A stretch of DNA of 64,000 nt. It comes from Portunus trituberculatus. Taxonomy: Eukaryota > Arthropoda > Malacostraca > Decapoda > Portunidae. The stretch's first letter is position 1. Each line of letters opens with the position of its first letter. This document shows, one piece after another, positions 11,894 through 53,397 of this stretch. The translations under genes and the position numbers were made by a program. A model generated the notes under the pieces. That model did not search any database and was not told the DNA's origin. It saw only the letters and a list, made by a program, of their open reading frames with translations. The stretch covers positions 7,130,060-7,194,059 of the forward strand of contig NC_059301.1 in assembly GCF_017591435.1 (NCBI RefSeq). The letters are read 5' to 3'.

Positions 11894-12363
11894 TGTGAAA
11901 ACAGCTGATGAGCAGATACATATTGCCCTGTAGGGAAGAGACTATAACTGACGTGACAACCATACAGTTGGTTGACGGCTATGTCATACAAGACATTGTA
12001 TAATTGGGCAAGATATGTAAAACGAAATGGCAATAGAAATTCAAATAATACATACCACCCTGGATAGGGATTTTGTGGAGTAATGAGATACCAGCAACCA
12101 AACAATCACCTTGTGTTATCACACTTATTGTCCATGCACATGCACAAACATCACACCCAAGCCTTCTATGTCCTCCATGCCCCATTAAGCAGCCACAATG
12201 CAGACAGATAAACCCCACAAAGGAACTATATAGAAAACTTCCAAAACAAACACTAATGCCATCAGTAGCTGCCAAGAAAAAGGATAATGGTAACAGTGTA
12301 CCATCAGTCATGCATGACGTGATGCAGCTGGGCAGCCAGCAGTGGAGGAAGTATGTATTCATG
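11894..12363. other. No gene recognised
   Basis: Only unsupported short frames on both strands; no domain or terminal repeats seen. Confidence 0.4.
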
Positions 12364-12365
12364 TA

Positions 12366-13195
12366 CAGGTTGAACCTCCCAAATCCGGCAACCACCAGAC
12401 CTTAGACTTGCCGGACCATGGAAAATTCCGAACTATAGGTGGTCCCCAAAACACCCTCTATATACTTACTCTGCATTATACAAGTGTAGCTGTAACATTG
12501 TTTTGATATATGATAGTTGTACATGAACATATACATGCAGAAGTATATAGAAAAACACGCTGTTGTAAATTAAGTTCAGCATGGAAAATTTTTGCCTGCG
12601 CCATTATCATCTCGCCGGACACAGGGACGTTACCAGTGTGCCAAAGCTTAAACCACTGTATGAGAGCATTGTCTAAATCACTGCTTTTACCCATCTTAAG
12701 TGTTCTACGAACCTCCATGTTCTTGCTCTCACACTCACTGTAAAACTTGAGAAGTTGATTCTTCTGCTTTTTTATATCATAGACGGTTGATGAGCCAATG
12801 TTGTACTGTTGGCATAGGTTCCGCACTGAAACACCTTTATCTAGCATCCTCAATAGGTCCACTTTCTGTTGCACTGATATTGTCATATGTTTGTGCTTTT
12901 TCTTTGGTTCACACACAACACTATCACTTCCTGGTCGCTTGGAAGCCATGTTTAGGGGCAAATATTACAAAAATTTTTTTTATACACCTGGGGGGGGGTG
13001 GTCCTTGCAATGAGCGGCAGCGTGGTACTGATCCAAATTTGACCCAGAAAGCCCGGGCTCTAAAACACAGTACAGAGTCTTAGCTGCGGTCTGGCAAATT
13101 ACTCCGGCCAATTAAAATATTACGGCAAACAAAAATTTTGCTGGATTACAGGTGTTGCCAGATGAAAGAATACCGGATTAAGGAGGTTCAACCTG
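12366..13195 (-). mobile_element. Tigger/jerky-type MITE, 830 bases, DNA-binding ORF only
   Basis: Perfectly placed inverted ends: CAGGTTGAACCTCC on the left and GGAGGTTCAACCTG on the right, with TA at 12364-12365 and 13196-13197. Beyond the shared 14 bases the arms continue with AATCCGG and CCGGATT. It carries a partial transposase gene on the minus strand and no catalytic domain, so it is an internally deleted derivative. Confidence 0.88.
12476..12961 (-). CDS. Truncated Tigger/jerky transposase, helix-turn-helix half only
   Basis: An open frame of 161 codons. From the likely start MASKRPGSD (12949) it has a basic leader KKKHKHMTISVQQKVDLLRM, then LDKGVSVRNLCQQYNIGSS and TVYDIKKQKNQL (psq-type first HTH). 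ALIQWFKLWHTGNVPVSGEM and IMAQAKIFHAEL follow, which is the start of the CENP-B-type second HTH. After that the frame departs from the family (LQQRVFLYTSACICSC) and stops. The DDE catalytic domain is gone. The DNA-binding part is open with no stop, unlike most relics here, which could mean it is young or that its open state has been kept. Not functional as a transposase. Confidence 0.75.
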   Translation of the reverse strand: MPLNMASKRPGSDSVVCEPKKKHKHMTISVQQKVDLLRMLDKGVSVRNLCQQYNIGSSTVYDIKKQKNQLLKFYSECESKNMEVRRTLKMGKSSDLDNALIQWFKLWHTGNVPVSGEMIMAQAKIFHAELNLQQRVFLYTSACICSCTTIIYQNNVTATLV

Positions 13196-14689
13196 TATTA
13201 TGTATGTGTGTATATTTACCTAGTTGTATATTACAGGGTTCATAGTGACCTGTCTTCATATTTAATTTTATTCAAACTTTCCTTAAATGTGTACACATTT
13301 TCTGGTGTTACAATCTCTTCACTCAAATAATTCCAGATATCCACCATCCTATGTGGAAAACTAAACTTTTAAATGTTTTTCAAATATTGACTTTTCATGA
13401 TCTTGGAGTGTCCTCTCATCTGTCTATCTCCATCTTCTGTCAGTGATACCAGCTCTTGTTTGTCTATCTTTTCCATATAGTTTGCTATCTAATACATTGT
13501 TATTATATCTTCTCTCTCCCATTTATCTTTCAAAGTTGGTAGCCCCATTTCCTTCAGTCTTTCTTCATAGGGAAGGTCCTTCATCTCTGCCACCATCTTT
13601 ATAGCTGTCCTTTGGATTTTTTCTAATTTCTTAATATCATTTTGCATGTGTGGAGACCATACCACTGCTTCATATTCAAGTCATGGTAGTTTAAATTTTT
13701 TCATCATACTCTTATCCATGTAATTAAATGTCACCCTGATATTTCTTCGTGTCTTTAATGTTGAAGCAAATAACTCATTATGTGTCTTTCTGTTGTCTGG
13801 ATGTCTTGCATAATCATCCCCAGGTCTTTCTCTTCCTTCCTCTTCATTATAATCTTTAGTTCTATTTTGTATTCCCACATAGAGCTTCTACTACTTTTAC
13901 CCATTTGCATCACATGGCATTTCTTAGCGTTAAATCATAATTTCCACATTTGGCTTCACTTCCAGATCTTGTCAATATTTCCTTGCAATTCAACACAGTC
14001 CTCATTGCTCTTTATTACTCTCAAGAGTTTCATATCATCTGCAGACAAATTTATGTAGCTACTCAAGCCCTCTTGTATATTATTAATATATATCTGGAAC
14101 ATTATTGGTGCCAACACTGAACCCTGCAGTACACCACTAGTTCCTGTGCTTCAACTTGATGAGGTGTCTCTTACCACAGCCCTCATTTCTCTTCCCATTA
14201 ACTAGTCCCTCATCCAGCTTAAGATATTTTCTTGTATTCCTCTATGTGTTCTATTTTCCATAAGAGTCTTTTATGTGGTACTCTGTCAAAAGCCTTTTTA
14301 ATATCCAAATACATGGTGTTGACCCATCCATCTCTTCCTTGTAACTCATCTAATACTTTTATATCAAAACTTAGTAGATTTGTTATATACAATCTTCCTT
14401 TCCTAAAACCAAATTGGGAGTTATTCATAATTTCATTTTTCAACAGATATTCCACTATTTTTCTTTTATTACGATTTCACATATCTTTCCTACAACACTA
14501 GTCAGTGACATTGTTCCATAATTTAGTGGGTCAGTCTTTTTTTCCTCCTTTGTACATAGGCACTATATTTACTCTTTACCACTCCCTTGATAATTTCCCT
14601 TCCATCAAAGAGCTGTTGATCACATCCCAAATTGGTTCCACCAGCTGTTCTCTAAATTCTCTCAGTGTCCATCCTGACCATAACCATCT

Positions 14690-15310
14690 ACCATAACTGC
14701 TTGCAGCATTATTTTATTGCTGAAATTATTATTATCAGTATTATTACTTTAAAAATTAATTATCATAAAAATGAAAGCAATCTAATCTGTCAGGCTGTGA
14801 TGCATGTTTATAATCATCAGCTTCTTGGAACCATGACTCGATGCTATCTGATGGTGAGGAGTAACAGCAACTTCATGATCATAACAAAACACATCAACAT
14901 CCTCACCATTATGGCAGCAGGACGAAAGAGATCGAGCTATATAATCTCCTACAAACTACAAGTGATAAACTATGCCAAGAAACAACAGAGCTGTGGCAAG
15001 GGATTTTGGACCACCACCTATGGAAAAAATTAATCGTGTCTGGTGACAACAAGAAAACAAGAAGAGTGCAAGAAAAGGTAAATGCAACCTTCATTGCCCA
15101 GCCCCACATTAGTTAGAACTTCAGGATAACATTGCTTTTGCAGCAATATTTTCTGCCAGTGTAATATGATGCTAGATTGTCTTCAACAATATATGCTTGA
15201 ATACACTAAAAACTTTTTTCCTGAATTTGACCTGCTGAAATTGTGGTGCATCTTATATGCTTGTGTGCCCTATATGCTGTTAAAGATGATATATACTTGT
15301 AAAAAAAGCT
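14690..15310 (+). mobile_element. POGK-like pogo transposon remnant
   Basis: An ATG at 14911 opens MAAGRKRSSYIISYKLQVIN followed by YAKK. After a frame change it continues NRAVARDFGPPPMEKINRVW, the Brinker-type HTH block at the start of POGK/pogo-like transposases (compare the FGPP-x-EK motif). Only this N-terminal part survives. It sits inside the LINE. Exact ends were not established. Confidence 0.55.
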
Positions 15311-16157
15311 TAGGTTCCTCTTCACATGTCTTTAGTAGGTCTCTTTCAAATTTTCTGTCCTCCTTCCTTCTTATTCTAACATATAAAACAATATGAAAAG
15401 CATTCATACCTCTTTTTATTGCTTCCTATTGTCTTCATTTTGTTGCTTCTTTAATTTCTCCCAAGGTACATCCTTACTCTTCTTAGCTTTTGTGCATGTA
15501 GCATTATACCACATGTGTTTGCTTTCTTTTACTCTGAATTTGGGAACATATGCCTTTACCCCTTTATCATACTTTTCTAGGAACATTTCATACTTCTCAG
15601 GTTCTGTTTTGCCCTCCATGATTTCTTTCCAATTAATACTACCAAAGTATTTACTTAATCTATCAAAATTTGTCTTGGCGTGATTCAATTTTTTTGTGTA
15701 TGACTTTCTTTGCATTTCAATATTTCCCTATCCTCCACTTCACTTCAAAACCACATGATCACTTTTCCCCATCAGACTATAATATTTAATGGTTGGACAA
15801 GTCTCTGCTTTCTTTGTGAATACCAAATCAAGCATGGATGGTTCCTCTTCTTCTCAAAACCTTGTATAGTCCTTCACCCACTAGTCCATTATATTTACTA
15901 TTGCCAATTGTAGCACTTCTTCCCCTCCATCGTCCAGCATAACCATTTATTTCCATTTCTTCCAAATTTACATATTTGTAGTTGAGGTCTCTGATGAGTA
16001 GTACTCTCCTGTCCTTCCTCAGCATGTTGTCCAAGCATTTAGCACTTCTCTTGCATTTCCTTGGCTTATCCAGTCTCCATGTATTAGCCTTTGGTGGCAC
16101 AAATGTTGCTATGATTCTCCACCTTTCCCTCCCACTGGTCCTAATTGTTATACTTAA

Positions 16158-16645
16158 CCTTTTCACTCTGGGCATGAGAAAACAGCTCCAGGCACAGTAT
16201 CCAGGCTAGGTGGGGGTGGCGAGTTACTTGGAGAGGCAGCTCTCTCTCTCTCTCTCTCCACTACAGAAATAATGATGGTAAGTGATTTTTCATAATTAGT
16301 ACTTACATTAAGAAATAAATCATCTCAAATTTTAGAGAGGAAAAAAAAAATGGTATTTTGCCATCTCAAGGCCATTTTCTGAAAATGACAAATGAGAAAA
16401 AACGTTAATTTTTATGGTAAACTTGTCTATTGGTACTATAGAAAAAAGGGAAATAGGATTATTTCCAGCAGAGCACATCAGTACATATTTATCCTGGTAT
16501 AAGTGAATCATACACCTTTATAATAATGATGAAATTCAAGTAGCCATTGTATCATATACAACTTACATTCTGAAAGATCTCATCCAGTATTCAGGGAATA
16601 TGAGTGCTCCAATGATGTAAAATGCGCGTCATGATGTTGAAGGGG
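16158..16645 (+). mobile_element. TTAA MITE with CCYYTTCA ends, 488 bases
   Basis: TTAA at 16154-16157 and 16646-16649 flank CCTTTTCACTCTGGGCATGA on the left and ATGATGTTGAAGGGG on the right, inverted ends of the type also seen at 49265 and 57468. It interrupts the LINE. A (CT)n tract lies at about 16240-16259 inside. Classed as piggyBac-type by target site and ends. Confidence 0.7.
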
Positions 16646-17154
16646 TTAAAACCTCTGCTAACCTACATATATATCATCTTGAGCCATTATCAATACTTCT
16701 GCTTTTTGTATTCTACCTCTCCTTCATACATTATATCCCTATTCTTCAAAATTTAACTGGACATCTTCACTTAATTTTGCCTCTATTATACATATCACAT
16801 CTGATCTTTTTTTCCAATATAGTCTTTCAATTTCAGCACTTTTGATATTAATCCATGAATGTTTGTGTACTTAACTCTTAGTGTCTTTCTTCCCCTTACC
16901 AGACTTACCATTTCCTCAGCCTTATGTCTAATACGTACTCTCCTGTAAAATTTCTTCTCATTCTCTGTCCTTTTTTTGTTTTTTACCCTAACTTAATTTT
17001 CCAGTTCTCTCGTTTTTCCTTTCTTTTTGGTTCTTATCCTTTTTATCAAAATATTGCTATATTCTGCATTTTTGGCCAGTTTTCTGGTCCTCACTAATAT
17101 TTCTTCAATCCCCATTTGGGATATTGTTTTAACTTTTAGTGGCCTTTTAGTTTA

Positions 17155-17250
17155 TTGTGTGTGTGCTCACATGTGCCATATATATGGTACCTATTTACTT
17201 ATGCATTGCAATGACCATTTCAACTGTTATTGGTAACAAGGTGCAAAACG
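17155..17250 (+). repeat. Short repeat shared with 46870-46968
   Basis: GTGTGCTCACATGTGCCATA and the following CTATTTACTTATGCATT and GTAACAAGGTGCAAAA blocks recur at 46870-46968 with changes. Each copy runs into a simple repeat, poly-A here and (GA)n there. Probably the tail of a SINE-like or microsatellite-associated repeat. Confidence 0.5.
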
Positions 17251-17348
17251 TGATAAAAAAAAAAAAAAAAAAAAAGTATCTTTGATTTTTGGATACTGTA
17301 CTTATTTTTTTCGGTATTTATATATATATACTAAATAGTTTTGCTGTG

Positions 17349-17454
17349 CAGCTAAACCAAGTGCAGTGAGGTTGTACACATACCCTATCAACTTCGTCTC
17401 CAGCTGGGGGAAGAGGACCTATCTTCACTGACCTCACTGCACTTTGGTTAGCTG
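17349..17454 (+). repeat. Imperfect hairpin with 24-base arms
   Basis: 17349-17372 pairs with 17431-17454; 22 of 24 positions match, with a 58-base loop. The arm reads CAGCTAAACCAAGTGCAGTG then AGGT. It is isolated from the terminal-repeat elements nearby. It could be a small-RNA hairpin or a decayed foldback element. Confidence 0.6.
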
Positions 17455-17455
17455 T

Positions 17456-20182
17456 AAAGAAAAATTCCTTACATAAAAAACAAAAATAAATAAATAAAAA
17501 AAATAATAAATAATAATGAAAATAAATAAATACATAAATAAAAAGTACAGTGAAGCCCACATAAGTTGGACCAATTGAAAGGAAAGGCCAATCCAAGTTA
17601 TCTCAAAATCCAAGTTACCTGAGGACTTTTTTAAATTTTATTTTGTATCCTCCTTCATGTATTTGCTACCATCTTTGCTTCACAGGTAACATAAGCCTGG
17701 TATATAATTATTGGAACTGTAATTCAAGTTCATTACTACTTACTATAATTTTTTTTTTTGCAGCTCAATATGCAGTAATTTCTGTAGTTTGTTCTGCATA
17801 TTGATACTCATCTGATTCATGTTTTAGGATATTTAACACATTGTCCTTCTCATCCTTCCTTTACATGGGCAAAACCAATCTATCTGTGTTCACCATTTCA
17901 TTTCTAACCTTCAACTCCATATTTTGGGAATCATTTCTTGGAACCATCAACCTTTCCAACACCAATGTAGTTAAACCTGTATCACAATCATCAAATTTTG
18001 CATTTAATGAATTTATACATTTTATATCATGTGTAGAACCATGCTGTCTTTTGTATGTATGCATACCAAACTGATATCCTCAATAGCCTTGTCCCACTGT
18101 AGGAGTCCTCATCTATTTTGCCTTATCTATTGTCTTTCATGTGCTAGGCATATGATGACATAAAGGCCCATTCACACACACATCAGTACCATATCACTTC
18201 CATGCCAGTGAACTCCATGATGTTTCAGTGACTTCTGTTCTCCCACACCTGTACTGCCAGCGATCAGTAATTTCCAAGATAGCAAAGTTTTCAGACATTG
18301 AATTGGCAATGATTGCAATTATTTTTATGATAAGGTAGAGGAAGGAAGTAGGTATATGAAATGTGAATGAGAAGGAGAGTTTGCAACTCTGTACAAGTTC
18401 ATTTATAATGGAAGAATTTTTTTCCAAATATATGTTGTTTGAGACTGTTGTCCCTTTACTAAGACTGACTAATCATGTAGAACAGAATGATTTTAAATGA
18501 ATTTAACGAGTAATTTGTCATGCATTCTTGTGAGTAAACTTATAGCACTCGTCCAGCTTCTGTGAAACACAATAAGAAATTGATGGTGATGATATTAAAT
18601 TTCACAGAATATAGATGCAACCAAGGAGAGTCAAAACAAGATACTGTGCTGAACATGCATGAATGTGCCACCTGAATTCAATATAAAGATACTTTTATTC
18701 ACTGACACTGAAGCATTGAGCAGACTTGGAACTGAAGCACTGATGTGTGTGAACAAGGCTCAATTCTTCCAGCCTTGCTGTGAAGTGTATTGCCATGTGC
18801 TGTCCCATGTAGCTTCTACCCATTCTTAATCTTTACAGATAGATTATATTCCATTCTGTGTAAAAGTTAGTCTAGTGAACAAACTGTCAGGAGCTATTCT
18901 GTATCAGTGCTTTCCACTTCAGAATCAAATAGTCATAAAAGTGAGGATAAAGATGGCATTCTTTAGACAGTTGCAATATATATATATTTCATCATAATTG
19001 CCCATTCATCCCACTTATAAACTGGAAAAATTCATACACCAAGCAAAAAAACTATCCTAAAATGACTAACTGGCCATTAAAATATATTATTTTTATATTA
19101 AACAATAAAAATAAGAAAGCCTTCATAAGGCATAGCTGTTAACAAAATAGTTGTGGTTCACCACAGACAACTTCACCCAGTCAGTGTGAGAAAAGGAAAT
19201 ATTTACATTCATATACAAAGATAAAAATACATAAAATCTATATGAGACTTAAAGGAAGTATGTATATTCTATATTTGGTATTACCAGAAAGCGTATGTAG
19301 CTATTATGTATGTCCATTCATTTTTTTATGTTAGCACAATGGGCTTGAATTATCATTACATTATCTACTTTTATCCATCTTAATTTTATCAATAGCATTT
19401 GTGTGAAATACTTCTCCTTTATGCATTACCTTAAGAAATCAATTCTTCATTTTAAGAAAATTATTTTCTTTATTCAAAGGATTTAAATTTGTTTTTTCTT
19501 ACTTGTTTCAGCATCACTTATTGAACTTGGGGAATGGATTAACATTTCCATCTTAGGTTGTGCCACTCATCTCCTATGTTTGGCATTATCTTTATATCAT
19601 TAACAGTTGTAATTATTAAATATGACTTGATCTCTCATCATGAATACTTTAATGTAATTACTCCTGAATCTCAAACAATTCTTCCAAGTCTCTTCTTTGA
19701 TTCAGATTCTCTCTATTTGGATTTAAAACATTATTTTTATTAATCATATAATTTCTAAGGCGTGAATTTTTCCTTCACTTTCAACACTTGCTCCAGGTGT
19801 AAGTGTTTGTTAATATAACTAGCATGCATATGCTTATCAAATGATTGTGGGAATTAATGATAAAAAAAAACAATGTAACTAATGAAACTAGAATATAACA
19901 ACAAGAACCAGAAGATTACTGTTCTACAGAATAAGAACACTTGATAGTCATTAGATTAACTACGTAAACAGAGGGTGAGGGGGATGACCAACCAACCATC
20001 TGTAAAGCTAAAACTCACTTGTCCTCACACAACTGAATTATAAAATGCCCTGAAGAGAATGGCAGTTCAGGGGTCTATGTCCACATCAAAATCCACTACA
20101 ATGAAGTAATCTAGCAATTCTAGATTTACTGGCTACTTGGGTGTGCAGGAAGAGTGGTCAAGGATAAGATGATGTCGGTGTC
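17456..20182. other. Pcyt1 3' flank, no gene recognised
   Basis: AT-rich sequence downstream of the Pcyt1 stop, probably 3' untranslated sequence followed by intergenic DNA. I see no coding exon. A short stretch near 17548 starts CAGTGAAGCCCACATAAG, which resembles the terminal repeat of a TA-target (Tigger-like) element, but I could not find its partner end. A small (TA)n lies near 18976. Confidence 0.4.
19736..19741 (-). promoter_or_regulatory. Candidate polyadenylation signal of Pcyt1
   Basis: On the minus strand an AATAAA lies about 440 bases past the Pcyt1 stop. Other AATAAA hexamers occur further on in this AT-rich tract, so the choice is a guess; transcript 3' ends would decide. Confidence 0.2.
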
Positions 20183-48510
<28,328 letters not shown>

Positions 48511-49260
48511 CTGAGTAAGGGAGGAAGAGGGAAGAACTAGTTATTGATTTATTAAGTAATAAAAACACCAGAAGGTATTACCTAGGAAGCTGTCCTTCAA
48601 AGCTTTGTCATGCCTGAATACTTTTCAACAGCTATTTTTGTCTCGATCTTTTCCAACAGAGACAGGTGTATTCTTATATAAAAACAAATGTATTTTTCCA
48701 TTTTTTTCTCACACTACCATTTCTAGTAAGGAGTAGGAAGCAAATATCTCAATAACTTGATTAATTAGAAAAAATACAAGTAAAACATGCTAATACATAC
48801 AGAAATTCAAAATTGATAGTGTTGTATGACCTATAAAAAAGTAAAACAAAGATGTATCTGGCATACATAAGTAAAACTCTTCCAGTGAGGAGAAATACAA
48901 ATAAACATGCTCATTTTGATGCCAGTAAATTTAATACTTTTTGTCTTCCTACATTGTTACCCACTGGTCTTAGAAGTTGTAACAGTATACTGTAAATGCA
49001 AGTAACATTGTGATACAATGAAAAACTGCATGAATCAATAAAGACCCTCTATCAAAATTTACACAAAATGAAAAAAATCTTTGACTCTAGTTCTGGCATC
49101 ACAGTATATCTTTTCCATGTTTAAACAAAAAAGACACAATGTCTTTGACAGCAAAATTTATTCTTGCTAAAAGATAGGTCTTCAAAAGTTAGGTATGTAA
49201 TTAGGGTATTTGACACCTGCCTCTGTGCTGGCCACAAAAGTGAAAAGTTACAAATTGGTC
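48511..49260. other. Upstream Pcyt1 intron, no exon found
   Basis: AT-rich, no coding similarity seen on the minus strand. Confidence 0.5.
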
Positions 49261-49264
49261 TTAA

Positions 49265-49448
49265 CCCCTTCAGTACCATGACGTCTTTCTATATTCATTC
49301 TGTTTACTATTTAGTGACATGTGGGAGAATAAAACAGTGAAGACTCCAGCCATTAATCTTCTGACCTCCACAGACTCTTCGTAATGTCAATAAAATGATC
49401 TAATCACACCCAAAACTAAGTAAAAAATGCGTCCTAGTACTGAAGGGG
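49265..49448 (+). mobile_element. TTAA MITE with CCCCTTCA ends, 184 bases
   Basis: TTAA at 49261-49264 and 49449-49452; ends CCCCTTCAGTACCATGACG and CGTCCTAGTACTGAAGGGG are inverted. Confidence 0.88.
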
Positions 49449-49452
49449 TTAA

Positions 49453-50078
49453 AGAACAAATTCAATATAAAAAATGAGAAAAAAAATGAGTTAGTTACAA
49501 AAAAAAAAGTTATAAAAATTTAGGTGGTATATATGGAACTCCTCCTCCTCATGTAAGATTAAAAGCTCCATTGGAAAAGAGTAACATGGGGATATTATTT
49601 ACTCAAAATTTGAAGGTTCTCTTCTTGATATTCTTGTAATTAGCAGCTTAGATACAAAAACCAATCTCTACTTTAAAGAAGAAACCTCTTTCCACCAGAT
49701 AATATCAGCTAGTGGAAATATAATCATGTTTACAGATTACCAAGAAATCTGTAAATAATGAAAAGCAATCAGGCATCTACAGAATTGCTTTAACACTTTT
49801 TTAGGGAAACAAAACTGCCTCCATTACATTGCAGAGCAAAGCAGTACTGTACATACTGATTGACAGAGAAAAAATAAACCACTGTTTCATAAGATATGTC
49901 ATGCAGTTAATATAAATATGCTGCAAGCTGCATCCTTAGTAGGAAAGTATCACCCAACAGTTAGTAAACAAAAACCATAAAACCAATATATTAAGATGCT
50001 AGTTTGGTAACAACATGTTAACTTCTAGGATATAGGATACCTGTACCAGGTAAATTTTAATGTGAATATTTACAGATG
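49453..50078. other. No feature recognised
   Basis: AT-rich unique sequence. Confidence 0.5.
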
Positions 50079-51095
<1,017 letters not shown>

Positions 51096-51665
51096 TTTTT
51101 CTACATTATACAGGAACAAAAAATGTTATATGATCCTGTGAATATTGATAATATAAATTTTAAGAATGGTTATGAAATAGCACTACTGCTGCCATCCTGT
51201 TTGTTCTTGTCATCATCTCATTGCTAACCTTAGCACTCACAGAGGCCTCCAGTGCCACATCACATGAAGCAGATTTTGTACTGGTATGAATCAGACTTAT
51301 CTCAGCTGACAAACATTCCAAAAAAGTTTTTATTAAGCTTTGTTGCATGTGGTATCATGCTTTGCATTACCCACTCATGTAATTGCACTATTTTGATTGT
51401 GATATAGTGCTCAGGACCTTGACTAGTGGTGGACAAGAAGGATGATATAGAAAGAAAGAAAAAAAAAAAAATGTAACAAAGGGGGATTAAGAAACAGGCA
51501 GACAGGATGGTGGTGAATGAACACAACACCATGAATTCAATGCTAATTATAGTGTGTTTACTTAAAGAGACTAACAATGTTTATATCACACTCTATGGAT
51601 GTAAAAATTATAAAAACTCAAGCCTAACTAATCTCCTTTGTGTGCCATCTGTGAGGCTGTACCAA

Positions 51666-51667
<2 letters not shown>

Positions 51668-51698
<31 letters not shown>
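51668..51698 (+). repeat. (GT)n near the LINE 3' end
   Basis: GT repeat 40 bases past the 3' end of the minus-strand LINE. Confidence 0.93.
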
Positions 51699-51700
<2 letters not shown>

Positions 51701-52312
51701 GAAAAAGTATCCATAAAACAACTGTTAGATCACCATATTTACCTATTTGTGTATTACAGGGCCAGAGCTAAGCTCTCTGTGTCCTGTCTCCTTGTCCACT
51801 CCTGTCATATCTCTCTTTCATCTGATTGACACACACCGCGCCAACGACATCACTGCTCAGTTTATTCCACTTATCAATGCTACGATGCGGAAACTGTATT
51901 TTCTCACGTCATTTAGACAGATGTCTTTATTAGCTTTTTCCATGTCCTCGGAGATGATTACTTGTGGTCACCTTTATCAACTCTCTGTCCAGTATGTCAA
52001 TCTTGTTCACCAATTTATACATAGTTATCATGTCTCCTCTTGTTCTTCTCTCTTCTAATGTGGTCAGCCCCAGCTTCCTCAGTCTTTCCTCATAGTCTAA
52101 CTCCTGAGTCCTGGTACCATCCTTGTTGCCAGCCTCTGTACCCTTTCTACCTTCTTCACATTTTTCTTCATATGCGGTGACCAGACACAAGCTGCATATT
52201 CTAACTGGGGTCTTATTAAGGTACATAATATCTTCTTCATCATTCCTTCATCTAGGTAGTGGAATGCAAGGCCAATATTTTGAAGCATGTTATATGTTTT
52301 CCAAAAATCTTG

Positions 52313-52957
52313 TTAATGTGTTTCTCCGGTGACAAAGTGTTTTGCAGTTACTCCTAAGTCTTTCTCCTCATTGGTCTCTTTAATTTTCTCATCACCCAGC
52401 CTGTAATCCCAGTTTGGTCTGTATCTACTTCTTCCCATTTTCATAACATGGGTCTTGTCTATATTAAATTCCATCTGCCACTCCTTACTCCACTCATATA
52501 TTTTATCAAGATCTTCCTGTAACTTGTTACAATCTTCCACATTCTTTACTCTCCTCATAATTTTAGTATCGTCCGCAAACATGTTCATGTAACTGTCAAT
52601 TCCTACTGGCATATCATTAACATAAATCAAAAACATGATGGGACCAAGCACTGACCCTTGTGGAACTCCACTGGTTACCTTCTTCCACTCGGACTTCCTT
52701 CCTCTCACCACTGTTCTCATTTCTCTTCCCATTAAGTAATTTTCCATCCATTTTGCTAGTTTATCATTTACTCCTCCAATCTTCTTTAGTTTCCACATCA
52801 GTCTATTGTGTGGTACTTTATCAAAGGCCTTTCTCAAGTCCAGGTAGATAGCATCCACCCATCCCTCTCTATGTTGTAGTATGTCAGTCACTCTTGAATA
52901 AAAACATAATAAATTGGATACACGATCTTCCTTTTCTGAAACCAAACTGTCTTTCAC
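52313..52957 (-). CDS. LINE reverse transcriptase, catalytic part
   Basis: 214 codons: DAIYLDLRKAFDKVPHNRLM (first catalytic Asp), SGVPQGSVLGPIMFLIYVND, then MNMFADDTKIMRRVKNVEDC (FADD catalytic pair), MEFNIDKTHVMKMGRS and NEEKDLGV. Intact catalytic motifs. The remaining C-terminus lies in frames 52288-52097 and 52226-51930. Confidence 0.88.
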   Translation of the reverse strand: MKDSLVSEKEDRVSNLLCFYSRVTDILQHREGWVDAIYLDLRKAFDKVPHNRLMWKLKKIGGVNDKLAKWMENYLMGREMRTVVRGRKSEWKKVTSGVPQGSVLGPIMFLIYVNDMPVGIDSYMNMFADDTKIMRRVKNVEDCNKLQEDLDKIYEWSKEWQMEFNIDKTHVMKMGRSRYRPNWDYRLGDEKIKETNEEKDLGVTAKHFVTGETH

Positions 52958-53372
52958 TCAGAATGTTTTCACTTTCTAGATACTCACTCCACTTAGCTTT
53001 AATTACTTCTTCACATACCTTGCACAATATACTAGTCAACGATACTGGTCTATAATTTAGCGGTTCCATTCTACTACCATTCTTATATATAGGCACAATG
53101 TCAGCTCTTTTCCACTCTTTCGGGACTAATCCTGTTCGTATGGAGGTTTCCACAATATCAAATACGGGGTTCAACAATTGATCCTTACATTCATTTAGCA
53201 ACCTCCCAGATATGCCATCAGGCCCCATTGATTTATTAATATCCAGATTGCTTATAATTTTCCTTACATCTTCCTTAGTAACCATGATGTCCTGCATTTG
53301 CTTTATTTCCGTAGGCCTTCCTCCCATAAAATGCTCCTCCTTTGTAAACACTTTGCAAAAGTTGTCGTTCAA
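52884..53372 (-). CDS. LINE reverse transcriptase, N-terminal part
   Basis: 162 codons: MNDNFCKVFTKEEHFMGG, then INKSMGPDGISGRLLNECKD, LVPKEWKRADIVPIYKNGSR, LNYRPVSLTSILCKVCEEVI and ERQFGFRKGRSC (RT blocks 1-2). A frameshift near 52930 leads into the next frame. Confidence 0.85.
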   Translation of the reverse strand: MNDNFCKVFTKEEHFMGGRPTEIKQMQDIMVTKEDVRKIISNLDINKSMGPDGISGRLLNECKDQLLNPVFDIVETSIRTGLVPKEWKRADIVPIYKNGSRMEPLNYRPVSLTSILCKVCEEVIKAKWSEYLESENILSERQFGFRKGRSCIQFIMFLFKSD

Positions 53373-53397
53373 AATTTCAGCTATATCTCCAGCATCC

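Larger units (their letters stand above)
13219..17150 (-). mobile_element. Jockey/CR1-like LINE, interrupted twice
   Basis: The 3' end (TTTACCTAGTTGTATATTAC on the plus strand) lies at 13219. Minus-strand translations give the C-terminal region, then RT (KAFDRVPHKRLLWKIE at 14455-14219; SQFGFRKGRLYITNLL upstream), the RT-endonuclease linker (15416-15715), endonuclease pieces (VPPKANTW near 16080) and ORF1-like sequence to about 17150. It is split by a POGK-like remnant (about 14690-15310) and a TTAA MITE (16158-16645). All frames are broken. Confidence 0.75.

Noticed and set aside
17349..17454. A known conserved microRNA such as a miR-34 relative
   Set aside because: Only about ten bases (TGGTTAGCTG) agree and the loop is far too long; no firm identity.
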